A DNA stretch of 64,000 nucleotides, taken from positions 7,244,213 to 7,308,212 of the forward strand of contig OZ234493.1 in NCBI GenBank assembly GCA_965153455.1. Direction: 5' to 3'. Each line of letters starts with the position of its first letter. Positions within the stretch are counted from its first letter, which is position 1. The notes beneath the pieces are model-generated. The model was not told the DNA's origin and ran no database searches. It saw only the letters and a list, made by a program, of their open reading frames with translations. Position numbers and translations under genes: made by a program. Below are positions 1 to 11,425 of the stretch, piece after piece. Origin of the DNA: Sphagnum compactum (taxonomy: Eukaryota > Bryophyta > Sphagnopsida > Sphagnales).

Positions 1-266
1 CAATCCAGAATCACAGAATTTCCTTATCAACAGCCTGCAATCCAACAGGAAGTATATGCTCAAGAGATGAAAGGTGTATGGCTCTTGCAAGATGGCAAAT
101 TGTGATTTGTAACAGAATCACTCTTGTGCACCCTCAAGTCTACGCTTTCAAGTCAGAAATGAAACCAAGCCTGCTTCTGTCTGAATACACAAGGGAAGAT
201 ACACTGAAGTGGTCACCTACTCCATGAAAACCTTCAATAAAGCAATTGGAAGCCTGTTGCCAGACC

Positions 267-2810
267 TCAATGAACTTGAGATTCTAGCAACAAATTTGTT
301 GCAGTTGCCATGTCATTTCTGGCAATTGCTAATGCTTGCAGTGCATCCTCCCGTATGAAACCCATAGCAACAAGTGTTGACACTGATTCTTCAGGAGGTG
401 GCAACAGCGCACTCAGGGGGGGGGCTGTCGCCACAAACCGATTCTGCAAACCATCATAGACATCATCTCACACCACATCTTACAGAAGCAGCTGACAAAG
501 AATAAAGAAGAAACTGATCCCTGTAACAGTGCAGTGAGGGTATTCATTCTGTGGGACAACATTAGAACTCTGCATACCTGAAAAGCCTGACCAGGAGGAG
601 CAGCATTTGTAGCCTCTCTGCTGGCGTTAGCTCTACCATTGGTGGATGGTGAAGATACACCAGACATGAATGGTGAAAATAATTGGGCTGTTGCAGCAGC
701 TAGCCCCTCTGGGAACTGCAAGACCGAAATCACTATCACCATCTACATAATTATATTGTGATGATACACCTCCTAAGATTGACAGCAGAGAGCATGACAA
801 ATGTGGGTCAGACTGTATTGAGTCTTGCATACCTTTGCTCTTCGAATTCGCAGAACATTTGACTTATATATGAACCCTGCTATCATCCCACAAATGCCTG
901 GAACAAGTGATCGCTTCCATGATGACAACAAGAGCTGAAGAAACACCCCACCATTCCCATGGACAAAGAGATAGTAAGGATACTTCAACTGTAATGAAGT
1001 CCAAAAGCCTTGGTAGCCATTGCTTCCCTAAATTATGAGCATAGAAAGGGCTACTAAATCAATCAATATTTTGGAAAGATACTACAAGGATGTGCAGTGT
1101 ACCTGCAAGCCTGCAAGGTAGACAAATGACTTGTCTGAGAAGTGCACACCAAAAACCTTGAACCTAGTGGAGATTGGGATGTCAAAGAAGAAGGGAACAA
1201 AGGATGCAAATATCAAGCCATATGGTCCTGGGGTCAAGGATATGCCTGACAGTAACCTTGTGTCTGCAAGTTTAAAATGCCATTAAACTCTTCAGAATCC
1301 ATCTGCTTCTAACTCAAAGTAGTGCTGGCAATTGAAGCAGAGTGCATGGTGCTTGTGCACAAGTCCATAAAGCTGTAAATTCACCATCATCTGCCAATTG
1401 AAAGCTAGATACTCAAGTGACCATGTGCTTGTGAAAGAACATGGCAATGAAGCCCAAAAAACAGAGCACAGGATAACCAATCCTCCTACAATGTTAAGAC
1501 CGTACAAATAAAATGTTCCACTTTGCAACAGATACATAAAAGTTGACAAAAGTTGAGTATCCGATACCTCTAAATGCAGCCAATGTGACTACCTCCAAAA
1601 TGGTTGTGAAAGCTGTTGAAAACAAGAGAAAGACCTGGCAGGTCCACCTGCCAAAAGTTAATGCCCCACACTACAAGGCAATCTATATTGGAAAACTTAA
1701 CATAGTATCCATTACTAAATTCTGACTACAAAACAAAATTGATATAAGGAGCACATACACAATCTACATGTAGACAAATAGCATCTGTATCTGGATGAAA
1801 CAACATCATTAATACTGAAGAGTGTTGTGCAGTTAAGAGGTGTGCACCAAATATTTGTTTGACCCAATTTGTCGCTCAAAGACTCGGAAAAAGTACGCCA
1901 AGTACAATCCAAACAAGAGCTCTGGTGTCGATGAAAACACACATGGTGATGTGACCAAACGCCACAATTCCAGCTTCTGCACAACTTTCTGTTGCTCCAC
2001 ATAAAAGCTCTATCAGCACACAGCTGTTCAAAGAACCTCAACTTCCATACTGGCCTTTCTCCAAAGAGTAGAAATTTCGATGGCTGTAGAGCATGCTCAT
2101 GAGAACATGTTGTAGTAAAATGACAAGGGGATAACTCCATCCGATGAAGATGTATACAAAGTACCTGATATGAGAGGCTGCAAACCCTAGCACCACCTTG
2201 TGTGCCAACAAGGACAGACACCAAACCACATGTAAGCACTATCCCCTTTGTAACAGGTGCATTATCTGCATTTCACACAACACCATGATAGCTCAATATT
2301 GTGCCATTTCCTGTGAATTATGTGCTCCTATGTTTTTGCTGAGAAGTTGATGCTACACTCATCAATTACTCCATTTTCCTTGGTGCCCCCCAAAGGGAAT
2401 TTCAGGATATTGACTCACTGAAGACAGCCCCCCCAGAAACCGCTTGAAGCTTTTCTTTTCTCAGTGGCATGACCAGTAATATTGCCAACTATCTGAAAGG
2501 AATCATCAGGTCTCAAAGATGCAAAACTGACAACTTCAAAAATATGATTAGGATTTGGAGAACCTCTACAGAAATTAGGGTTTCCTGAAAGCATGAACCG
2601 AGAGATCACTAGCCCTATGAAGAAAATAAAATCCATGTCTTCGCTTGGAGGATGGAAGCCAAGGAATGAGTAAGAACAAGATATGGCTAGCTAGCAATCA
2701 AAAAGTGGCGCTCATTGCTAAATGACATCAAAATGAAAGGGATGAAGAACATAGAAAAGGCAGGTGATCAGAGAAGAGAACTAACAAAAGCCTGCAGGTC
2801 CTGCGTTCAT
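267..2810 (-). CDS. UBAC2: Rhomboid-like/UBAC2-type membrane protein with C-terminal UBA domain
   Basis: Eight coding exons join in frame at GT-AG sites: 2810-2786, 2265-2165, 1988-1848, 1634-1568, 1263-1103, 934-833, 715-578 and 443-267 (912 nt, 303 aa, near the ~290 aa I recall for plant homologues). The family (plant RBL18/RBL20, animal UBAC2) are ER-membrane pseudorhomboids linked to ubiquitin-dependent quality control. Visible marks: N-terminus [16 protein letters not shown], block [20 protein letters not shown], block [18 protein letters not shown], block [16 protein letters not shown], then a UBA domain around residues 260-300 with the typical LVAMGF loop and a [14 protein letters not shown] helix. 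I see no rhomboid GxSG/His dyad, as expected for a pseudoprotease. The first coding exon is only 25 nt. Its ATG was chosen because the spliced N-terminus matches the family. Positions 1-266 would hold 3' UTR. Family assignment is firm; catalytic inactivity is inferred. Confidence 0.93.
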
Positions 2811-3400
2811 TTTGTTTTGTTGTATGTTTTCTCTTTCGATCCGAAGCTCCAAGACTCCCCAAAGAAGAAGAAGAGAAGACCTGGTCTATAATTTTGGTCT
2901 ATATTCCCCCGCGTTTTGTTTTGCGATTGCCAAAAAATTCACCGACACCGCCCTCTAGTTTTTACTGCACCGATCAATACCGCAACGTTGCGATCAATAC
3001 ACCTCTAGGTTTTGCACTGCAAAACTGCAAAAAACAGAAGCTCGTCAGACGCTCCTCCTGTCGCATGAGCTACGTTCCTCTCGCAGAAGGAAGACGACGA
3101 CGATCCGTATCTACTGCGTACAAATACTAATACGTACTTCGACGGGGTATGTATTATGTACGGGCTCTTTTATCCTGTGACCGTAAATACTGAGGTTATC
3201 TACATAGTAAAAATCGCACACTAGTAATTGGGGGTAGAAAAAGAAAAGAAAAGAAAAGAAATAGAAAGTGGGAAAATAGTGGGGAAAAAGGCGAGGTAAA
3301 TAAATTATGGCGTTAGATTTTAGATTATGCGAAATTGAAAAATGAAGTGGTTTTATTTTTTGGATTTTTAAAAATGACCCATTGTTAATTATTTTCTTAA
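2811..3400. promoter_or_regulatory. Upstream region of the UBAC2-like gene
   Basis: This is the DNA 5' of the minus-strand gene starting at 2810. It is moderately GC-balanced to about 3150, with a GAAGAA-rich patch near 2860-2880, then turns AT-rich with an AAAAG repeat near 3238-3260. No clear TATA box could be fixed. It is called a promoter region from position only. Confidence 0.3.
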
Positions 3401-4970
3401 AGGATTTTTATTTTTATTGCAAATTCTTGTCATTTTTTTATGATTTAAAAATTATTAAAATTTTTAATAAAAAAAAAGAACTCCAAATCACAATCTACTC
3501 TGAAATGGATGAACAATTGTTTTTTTTTTTTTTTTCCTTACAATTTTTCTTTCCTCATTTCATCACTCAATATTTATTTATTTATTTATTTTTCCGACCT
3601 CCATTTCCAAATTCTCTCCTATGGAATTGGTGGACAACTTTTTCTCCTTCCAACCAGTGTTTTTTTCTTTTCTTTTTTTTGCTTTCCAATTTTGTGATGT
3701 AGCCAAGGTGGTGATCATACATAACTTATAAGCAAATGTCAAATTTGGCTATTAAAAATATAAATAGAAAAAAATACTAGTAATATCCTTTTCAATTTTT
3801 GGCTACATAGTCGAACCATGTATAGAAATTTGGAGTTTTTTTAATGGTTTTTTCTCAATTGATTTCAATTTTGATTTTGATTTTTTTTTTTAAAATCATT
3901 AGATTTGGGACATCATAACAATGTGAAATTTCGCCCCCAAAAAAAATGCCTCTAATCAACTTGAATCCAAACCAATTTTATTTTTTCCCGGGGGGGGGGG
4001 GAGGCGAACTTTTGCATCATTACAATTTTTCTCAAAGAATGTTGGAAATTCTCTCTATTTAAAAAAAATTCCCCAACTTTTCAAGGAATTTTTTGAAAAG
4101 AAAATTCACCAAACTTTGATTGAATTTGAATTCGCTACTTAATTTTTACTATTTTGTACAATTTTTTAAAAAGAAAAGTTGTTACCAATCAATGTTAAAT
4201 GTTTTTTGGTATAATAGTTTAATGATGATATATACCCAAAAAACCTTTTTTAAGGTTTTAGGGTTTTTAGGGTTGAGGGTAAACCCTAAACCCAAGGCTT
4301 GTTCAGTGTGGCTTATGCCTTTGAACACACATTGTAATATTTAATGAAAAGTCTAAACCAACACAATTTGCATAATGTAATATGCAAGGTGCCTTAATCA
4401 ACAATTTTTTTCCTCTCAACATGGCAAACAAAATCAACTACCGTCCTGAATAGGGTAACCAAGCTAGTCATGGTACATTTAATCATGTAGTGTGTAACAA
4501 CTTTTTCACACACATCCATTGTAGATGGACTACAAGACAAATTGTAGCTTAGCTCTTGGTGCACCTAGAACTTTTTGGATTATTCAAAACGTGGTTGCTT
4601 TGAATGAGGCATGGCCAACAAAAGGGAGGGAGGTCAAAAGTTCTAAAAAAATTCATTTGGATAAAAAAATTTACTATGAACATGTGTTGTCAAGCCTACA
4701 ACCTAACAACAAAAGCTTGAATGGTAATCATTGGGACCTTCATCACCAAACTGGATGGATGTAGAAAACAAACATAACTTTGCTTTAAAATATTTACTTT
4801 CCTATATATGGCTAAGGTTTTGATTAGAAATAAGGTTTATGAATCAAAAGTGATGGGATTTTGTTGTTCCAAGAATTGTAAGTTTGAAAACAATAAAAGG
4901 CATCATCGTGTCTCTGTGGGTGTGGATGTTTCGTGCTCACAAAAGGTTGACCCATTTCACCCCATGATGC
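3400..4970. other. AT-rich intergenic DNA, no gene seen
   Basis: Long T and A runs, a G tract at about 3990-4001, and a telomere-like TTTAGGG/CCCTAAA patch at about 4253-4290. The short open frames here are lysine, phenylalanine and isoleucine rich and resemble no family I know. I see no gene. Confidence 0.6.
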
Positions 4971-5029
4971 CCATCAAAAGTTCCAATGGTTGACCTTGTT
5001 AAAGAGTTCCAATATTTTCGTTGACTCTC

Positions 5030-5520
5030 TATGGTGTAATGTTCCTTGTGATCTTCTGATATGTTGTTGTTGAATGAATCCAAATGTTGTTGAAATGTTC
5101 ATTGCGTTTGTGTTCATTGTGGTCTTTTGCTGGTGTTCATCACCTTGATGTTTATTGTGGTCCTTTGTTTTGCTCATCATCTTAATGTTTGTGTTCTATC
5201 CTTTGCAAGTGTTCATAATGGTCTTTTGTTGGTCATCATCTTAATGTTGGTGTTCTATCCTTTGCAAGTGTTCATAGCGGTCCTTTGTTGGTGTTCATTG
5301 TTTTGATGTATGTTACAATCTTTTGCTAGTGGTCATCACCTTTATGTTCATCATGTTATTCTATTGTGTTCATCACCTTGATGTTCATTGCCCTAATGTT
5401 CAACACAGTCCTTTGCTGGTGCTCATTTCCCTAATTTCATCGTGGTATTTTGCTAGTATTCATTGCCCTAATGTTGTCATGTTCTTATTTTTTACAAGTG
5501 TTCATCAACATCATGTTTGT
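5030..5520. repeat. Degenerate GTTCATxxxxTTGATGTTCATTG tandem repeat
   Basis: Imperfect tandem copies of about 35-60 bp built around 'gtgttcat', 'cttgatgttcattg' and 'ggtcctttgctggt'. Two neighbouring copies (about 5174-5231 and 5232-5290) share the stretch 'gtgttctatcctttgcaagt' and its flanks. Short open frames through this region come only from the repeat and are not treated as genes. Confidence 0.75.
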
Positions 5521-6100
5521 CATGTTTTGTCCTTTATTATAAGTTGAGCTCATCCTCCCCCCCCCCCCCCCCCCCCTTGCCCACCCCCTCAAATATTTTC
5601 AATTAATTCTCCAAATGTTATAGTTTTGCTACAATGTGACCTTTTGTTGTCATCCTTATTCATTAACATCATTTTTTCATGTTTTTGCTTCTATTGTAGG
5701 TCGAGTTCATCCTCCCCCCCTTTGCCCCCCCAAAATCTTCCTAATTAGTCTTCTAAACGTTACAGAACATTGCAACCTTGCTATAGTGTGACCTTTTGTT
5801 ACCATCCTTGTTCATTGACATCATGTTTGCCATGTTTTGTCTTCTATTACAAGTCAAGCTCATCCCCCCCCCCTTTCACCCCCCCAAATCTTCCTAATTA
5901 AAATCTTCCAAATGTTGTTAAATGTTACATCCTTGCTATAACGTGATCCTTTGCTACCATCCTTGTTCATCAACATCATGTTTGCCATGTTTTGTCCTCT
6001 ATTGTAGGTCATTTTCATCCCCCCTTCGCCCCCCAAATCTTCATAGTTAGTCCTCCAAATGTTGCAACCTTGCTATAGTGCAACCCTTTGCTACCATCCT
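5513..6100. repeat. About 155-bp tandem repeat with embedded C tracts, four copies
   Basis: Four diverged copies begin near 5513, 5676, 5828 and 5978. Each has 'catgttttgtc(c/t)t(c/t)tatt', then a poly-C run, then a CAAAT..TTCC..ATTA box, then 'gctatagtgtgaccttttg'. The C run differs strongly between copies, from about 6 to more than 20 bases. The array lies just beyond the 3' end of decayed transposase A and may belong to that element. Confidence 0.8.
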
Positions 6101-6163
6101 TTCCTTTGCCCAACGCCTTGTTGCTATTTGAATTGTTGTTGTATAGTTCGGGTTCACACCTCT

Positions 6164-8248
6164 TTACTTTAATGGATATGCCTTAAAACCTAATTGATAA
6201 TATTGGTGAAAATGATCTCCAACTTCCCTTATTGTTGGCGTAGACCATGATGCCAAAAATCGTGCCCTTGCCCATTTGTTCACTACCTTGCACTTTGCTT
6301 GTTCAATGGCTATCAACAAATTTGTTACTTTTCTAGCTCGCTTTTCCTCCCTTTCCTTTTCCCTTTTTTTCTTGGCTTTTCTCGTCTTTGCCTTGTCCAA
6401 TGTTTTCTTCCTTAGGATTACTAAATATTCATTAAAGGTCACAACATTAGGGTAGGAATAATTCACTAATGACTCATTGTCCCTAGTATGTCTTGCATGT
6501 AGTTGAAGCAAGGTTAGTAGACTCTGCATGCTTAAAGCATTTTGGGTCAAGCTTAGGTAGGTTTGGTTTCCTTTTGTTGTTCATTAGAGTTAGCTAGATT
6601 GACTACAAATTCATCTAATACCATTATTCCATCTACCATAACCCTAATAGGGCTTTAAGGAATTTTCACAAAATAATGAGGTTCTATAAGGTTACCTATG
6701 GTGGATGTGTCATGGATGGTTTTAGACCTATTTAACAAATCAATACCAACAAACTACTCCTCCCTTTCTTACCTATATTCAACATCTGGTTTTGATTGAT
6801 AATGTTCTTCACCTTCCTCTCTTTCATTTTCCTCCTTTTCATGGTTGTGATGATATGATGGTCCTGTGTAGATGGTATTGGGTGCAACCTTGTCCCCCAT
6901 TGCTTTAAGGTTAAACAACAAGATCCCGCAAACCTTAAAACCTAATTTGATGTTTTGTGATGTGAAAGTTTTGTTCAATGTTTTATTGACCCATCTAGCA
7001 AGGGTCTTGTTGTCTAGCTTTCAGTAATCCCTTTAGCCATCTAGCCTCATTTCACTCCTTCTTGAATTTTGTTTTGAATGGTTTGAAACAAAACACGTCC
7101 AAAGGTTGGAGTGCATGTGAAGTGTGAGATGGTAAGGTGACCATGTCTAATTCGAATGCTTGAACTTGCCCTATTGATTCCAACATGACATGAAAATCGT
7201 GTCCATCCAAATTCAATACTATATGGTGATTGGTGCTAAAAATTTTGCTCGAAATTGATTATTTGAAAAAGGCTAAATTTTTTTTGAATAATAAACAAAT
7301 CATCTAAATTATTTTTTGTGATGCCATACATGTCTCTAGTTTATAATTTTCAATGTAATTGCCCCATAATTGTTCTCCTCTAAAAATGTAAAATCCTAGT
7401 AATGTTGCCCTTGCTGTATTCATTGCACAATTGACAATTAACCATTCCCAAGATTTGGGAATGGTGTTATACATTACAGTAGACCCCTCTTAGCCAAAAC
7501 TTGCACACCTAATTGTCGTCCTATTCGAATCCTAGTTTGATCCAAGTTCCATATGTGGCTTGCGCTATAATTATTGTGTATATAATGTTTGCAAGTTGTA
7601 GAAATACCTACAGAATTCAATAGTCAACCCCATTGCTCTACAAACTTCTAAACCTCCTACTTGTTGAATGCTTAGTTTCGGGTTCCTATCCTTGAACTAG
7701 TACCACCAAGAGTCCCTTAGGATGCCATGCCAAAATGGTGTGGACCTTGTTTATGTTAATTCAATAACTTTCATTTTCAATTGTTACACAGTAATTGATT
7801 AACCACATGTTTGCATTGTTAATGTCCAAGCAACAACTGTTGCATTTTCATCCTCCGTCAACACGCCCTATGGTCCAACTTTCCTTGACCTTGTTTTCTT
7901 GTACAAGTGGTTTGAAAGGTTGGTAAGCGATATATACCATGGTCTTGTTGCCCCTTTTAATGAACTTGTTCTATTCTCTACAACCTCCATGGCATCCTCC
8001 AAGGCTTGATTGGTCCACTTTCGCCTTTTACTTGTGGTAGGGGGCTTGTTGCTAGTGCAAGTTGAGGAGGCACATTTTCTTTGTCCAATGTTGGCTGATC
8101 TAAGAAGCATGACAGCTGCCTTCGAGGGACATTGGTGTTCATTGTCACTTGTTGCTCCCTCCCAAACACACAGGCGGGGTGCATTCTTTCCCCACCAAAA
8201 GTATGTTGTTGTTTTTCCTATGCTCCCACCAAGAATACAAGAAATCAC
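6164..8248 (-). pseudogene. Decayed pogo/Tigger-type DDE transposase (element A)
   Basis: Read on the minus strand from 8248 downwards, fragments in different frames follow the order of a plant pogo-like transposase. An HTH psq-like start comes first (RRKWTNQALEDAMEVVE, then SLTNLSNHLYKKTRSRK, about 8030-7868). A TPFWHGILRDSWWY block near 7735-7690 is cut by an in-frame stop. A catalytic-core segment NLDQTRIRIGRQLGVQVLAK lies near 7550-7490, and NTIPKSWEWLIVNC near 7465. LDGHDFHVML and SHTSHALQPLDVFCFKPFK lie at 7220-7085. GFKVCGILLFNLKAMGDK lies at 6950-6890, and the last piece is a basic Lys/Arg/Glu-rich tail at 6550-6164. Two of the acidic core positions are still visible, but several stops and frame changes mean no intact protein. 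Terminal inverted repeats were not found. Confidence 0.85.
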
Positions 8249-9000
8249 CTAGGTCCAAATAATGATCATATACATATTCTTCTAGCTTCCTATCATTTCA
8301 CATCAAGTCCCAAAAACTAGAAAAGTCTTCCCATTCTAGATCCACATATGATAACTTTGTGCAAGCTATTGGGGTAAATAGCCATTTGTGATGTGCTTGA
8401 GCCAAGATGTGCCCTTCTTTGGTGCTTGCTAGCTTGGAATGGACTTCATATGCCATCAGTAATACAAGTATTGCTTGAACCTCTCGACTTCGTATGCCAT
8501 TAGTATTACAAGTACTGCTTGAACCTCTCATTGTAAAACCTCTCTATAATTTCAGTCACTATTTCCTTTGCTGGTTGTGACCCTTGTAGATTTGACTCAA
8601 GATTTGATTAATGCACTTAGATCTAATGGTTGTGCTTCCATATGTTCTATTACATCAACATCTAGTCTTTTTAGCTTCACATGCTTGAATTTCAGATCTG
8701 CATTTTGTTGCTTGTGCTTTAACTTTGCATGTTTATTAGATCTAGATTTTGTTGATGGTGCTCTACTTCGAATCCCTTTGTTGTAGCTTCACTTGCTTCA
8801 AATTGAGATTTGCATTTTGTTGTTCTAGCTCTCTTTTTTCAAATCCCCTTGATTTTGTCTCACATCCTTCAACCTTAGATTCAATGTTTCTTGATGCAAG
8901 TCCTCATTTACAATTTGTGTTAAATCTATACATTCTACTTGCTCTCCTTGCAAATTTGGTTATTGGTCTGCTAAAAGACAGTTGAATTAGGAACTCTAAA
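8249..9000 (-). pseudogene. Probable upstream part of element A or another decayed TE gene
   Basis: Minus-strand reading gives broken fragments such as LEWEDFSSFWDL and a Gln/Lys-rich, coiled-coil-like stretch (8985-8568, e.g. EQQNANLNLKQVKLQQ) with several stops. A 41-43 bp direct duplication around 'gccatcagtaatacaagtat' lies at about 8447-8530. I cannot say whether this is the 5' part of element A or a separate element. Confidence 0.4.
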
Positions 9001-11425
9001 AACCTTTGCAGCTCTTGATTTACATTAATGCTCATAGCTAAAAGAGGATGGAAAGGAGTCATGAGACATGCTTTTTGTTTAAACGGATTTTCCTTTGATT
9101 AAGTAACTTGTGCACAAAGATAATATTTGAAGGGAAATCCAAACCACTCTTGTAGATTTAGGCAAATCCTTGAATCATGCTCCCATGCTTTGATAGGAGT
9201 TGATGTTTTTACAAGACATTAGAAGCGCTCTGCGTGATGCTCATTTGGATGCCCTAAACTATGCCAGCCCACTCACTTAGACCAAACATGCCCAATTTTT
9301 TTGGGTGCCCCAGCTTTTCCCATATGGGGTGTATTTTCACCCCTTTCCACACACTTCTCCCCAAACTTAAGTACACAGATTTTCCTATTTAGCAAACACA
9401 TTCAATTTGGTGCTACATCTTGCCCATGACCAAAGGCTGAAAAAAAAGTCCTCATATTTGCCTCCAAGTACGATCAATAAGAGGAGGCCCAATACTATCC
9501 AACATCACACACACGACCAAACACAACCCCATTTTTTTATGTACAAAAACCATCCTAATTGTGCATGACAAACATGCCCATTATGGTACACAAATATTTT
9601 GAAGACGGGACCAAAAAAAATTTAAAGATGGGGACAACATGTCAATAACCCCTAACACAAAAGTTTGTGATGGTGCAATTGGCAAGAAATGGTTTTGCAT
9701 CCAATCAACAGGGATTGACTGAACTTTGGTAGGCTAGGTGCTGAATACAAAGGGCCTGCCATTGTAGGCCTGTGTACCATGATGGACCTGGTTACCCTAA
9801 ATAGATTTGGGAGCAAAGGGAAAAGCAGAATCGTTCTTGGAGAACCGACTTGGGGTCACATGGTGGGAACATGAACTTCAGCTGCCATCATCTGAAACAT
9901 TTGAAATGTCCAACCCCCAAACCCAACCCCTGGATAAAACTAAATAAACAACCAAACTTGCAAAGAGAACCAACACTTTGACTGACATCAGAAACAGGAG
10001 ATAAAATTAGCAAATTGGTGACCGTAATCCTTTGTTTTGACTGCATCTAATTTGAATACTTAGTATCACAACCGGCAGATATAAGAAAACACAAGAAAAC
10101 AGCACTGCCTGGAACACAATGCCCTTGCAAGGAAGAGTCGGGTACAGTTTGACATTGAGCTCAGGAAAACGTAGCTTGCACAACAAGGGAGAATGGGGTT
10201 CACCATTACAGTTTCTCAAAACACAAACTGTCGGTATGGTCCTCAATACACAAATAGATAGCCTCTCTTGCTGGTCTTGGCTTGGTTATACGACACCAAA
10301 GTGGAGGAACATTCAACTCTAATGGAAAAACACAGCACTTGCCACCCCACCCTACGAGGACATCTACTTGTAATTTTTCTATTTGAAAAGAAATGCTCAT
10401 CACACATGAAGGCAAAAGAGACACAAATTACAAACACACAACAGCAATACAACAGGCAAACAATCTCCACCCAGAAAAGAAACATCACTCAGTAAACACT
10501 AGAAGGATGATTCTACTACTTGTGTACCTATCTTAGACCTATTTGTAATGGAAGGGTTTGTGCAGATGCAGGTACAAAAGTATGTGCTGCTCCAGTTTTG
10601 CAACAGCTTGAACCAAGCAATCCTCCTCCATGCAAAGGTCCATGCAAAGGGTATAATTTACTTGCCATGGGATGAACCAGCAAACCTCCATCTCACCAAT
10701 CTCGCTCTGTTACTGTACAAACCATAAATATCCAGGATTAGGGTATAAAAACCAGACTGAAGGTGAGACAGCTCAAATGCAACACTTTTGAAACCACACA
10801 TACAGTGATCTAATATTCCCACTTTCAAAACAAATAGTGAATACATGTGACTGTAGTTGTGCAGGTTTGTGTAATCTGCTACTAGCATAGAATGGAGCTG
10901 AATCAGGAGCAAGTGATTTTCATAGTTGCTTGCCAGGCCTAGAATGTGCTAATAGTTTTAAAGTTCAGGGAAAATATAGGAATGGGATACTAAAGTAGCA
11001 CAACTGGACAGATCCATATCTACAGTATCAGATCTTGAGTCTCATGGCAGACCCAACAATCAAAAGGACCAAATAATCATCACCCCATCACACACTTCCT
11101 TGGCACCAAATGCCAGATTCACTCATGACAATATAAAGTATAGGCGCATATCTACGAAATTGCAGAAAAATCTCCACAACAACAATCTGAAGGCAACATG
11201 ACAAAGAGGGCAGTCATAACCTTATGAGGGTCAGACACAATGTGTCAGACCATCATGAATGGTAGCAATGAGCCTTCATCACTACCCACTGAACTTTGAG
11301 TGAACCTGCCTCTAGATATGAAGGCTGTTTCTCAAGATGAAAACAGTGCAATGCATAGGAATACATATCCATAAAAATTCATTACAACAAAGAGTGAGGT
11401 AGGCAAGAAATTACACAATGGATGG
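9001..11425. other. Intergenic DNA and probable 3' flank of the CCCH gene
   Basis: No recognisable protein family on either strand. Base composition becomes less AT-rich from about 9700, consistent with 3' UTR or transcribed flank of the minus-strand gene ending near 11426. Short open frames (for example 10007-10246 and 10658-10912, minus) begin at non-ATG codons or lack family resemblance and were not called. Confidence 0.5.

Noticed and set aside
1715-2239. 174-codon minus-strand open frame
   Set aside because: Wrong frame across real UBAC2-like exons and an intron; the family match ([20 protein letters not shown]) is in another frame.
4250-4295. Interstitial telomere (TTTAGGG)n
   Set aside because: Only two or three imperfect units on each strand; chance or telobox-like words.
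5030-6100. CRISPR-like array of regular repeats
   Set aside because: Degenerate tandem repeats without conserved repeat/unique spacer structure, in eukaryotic DNA.
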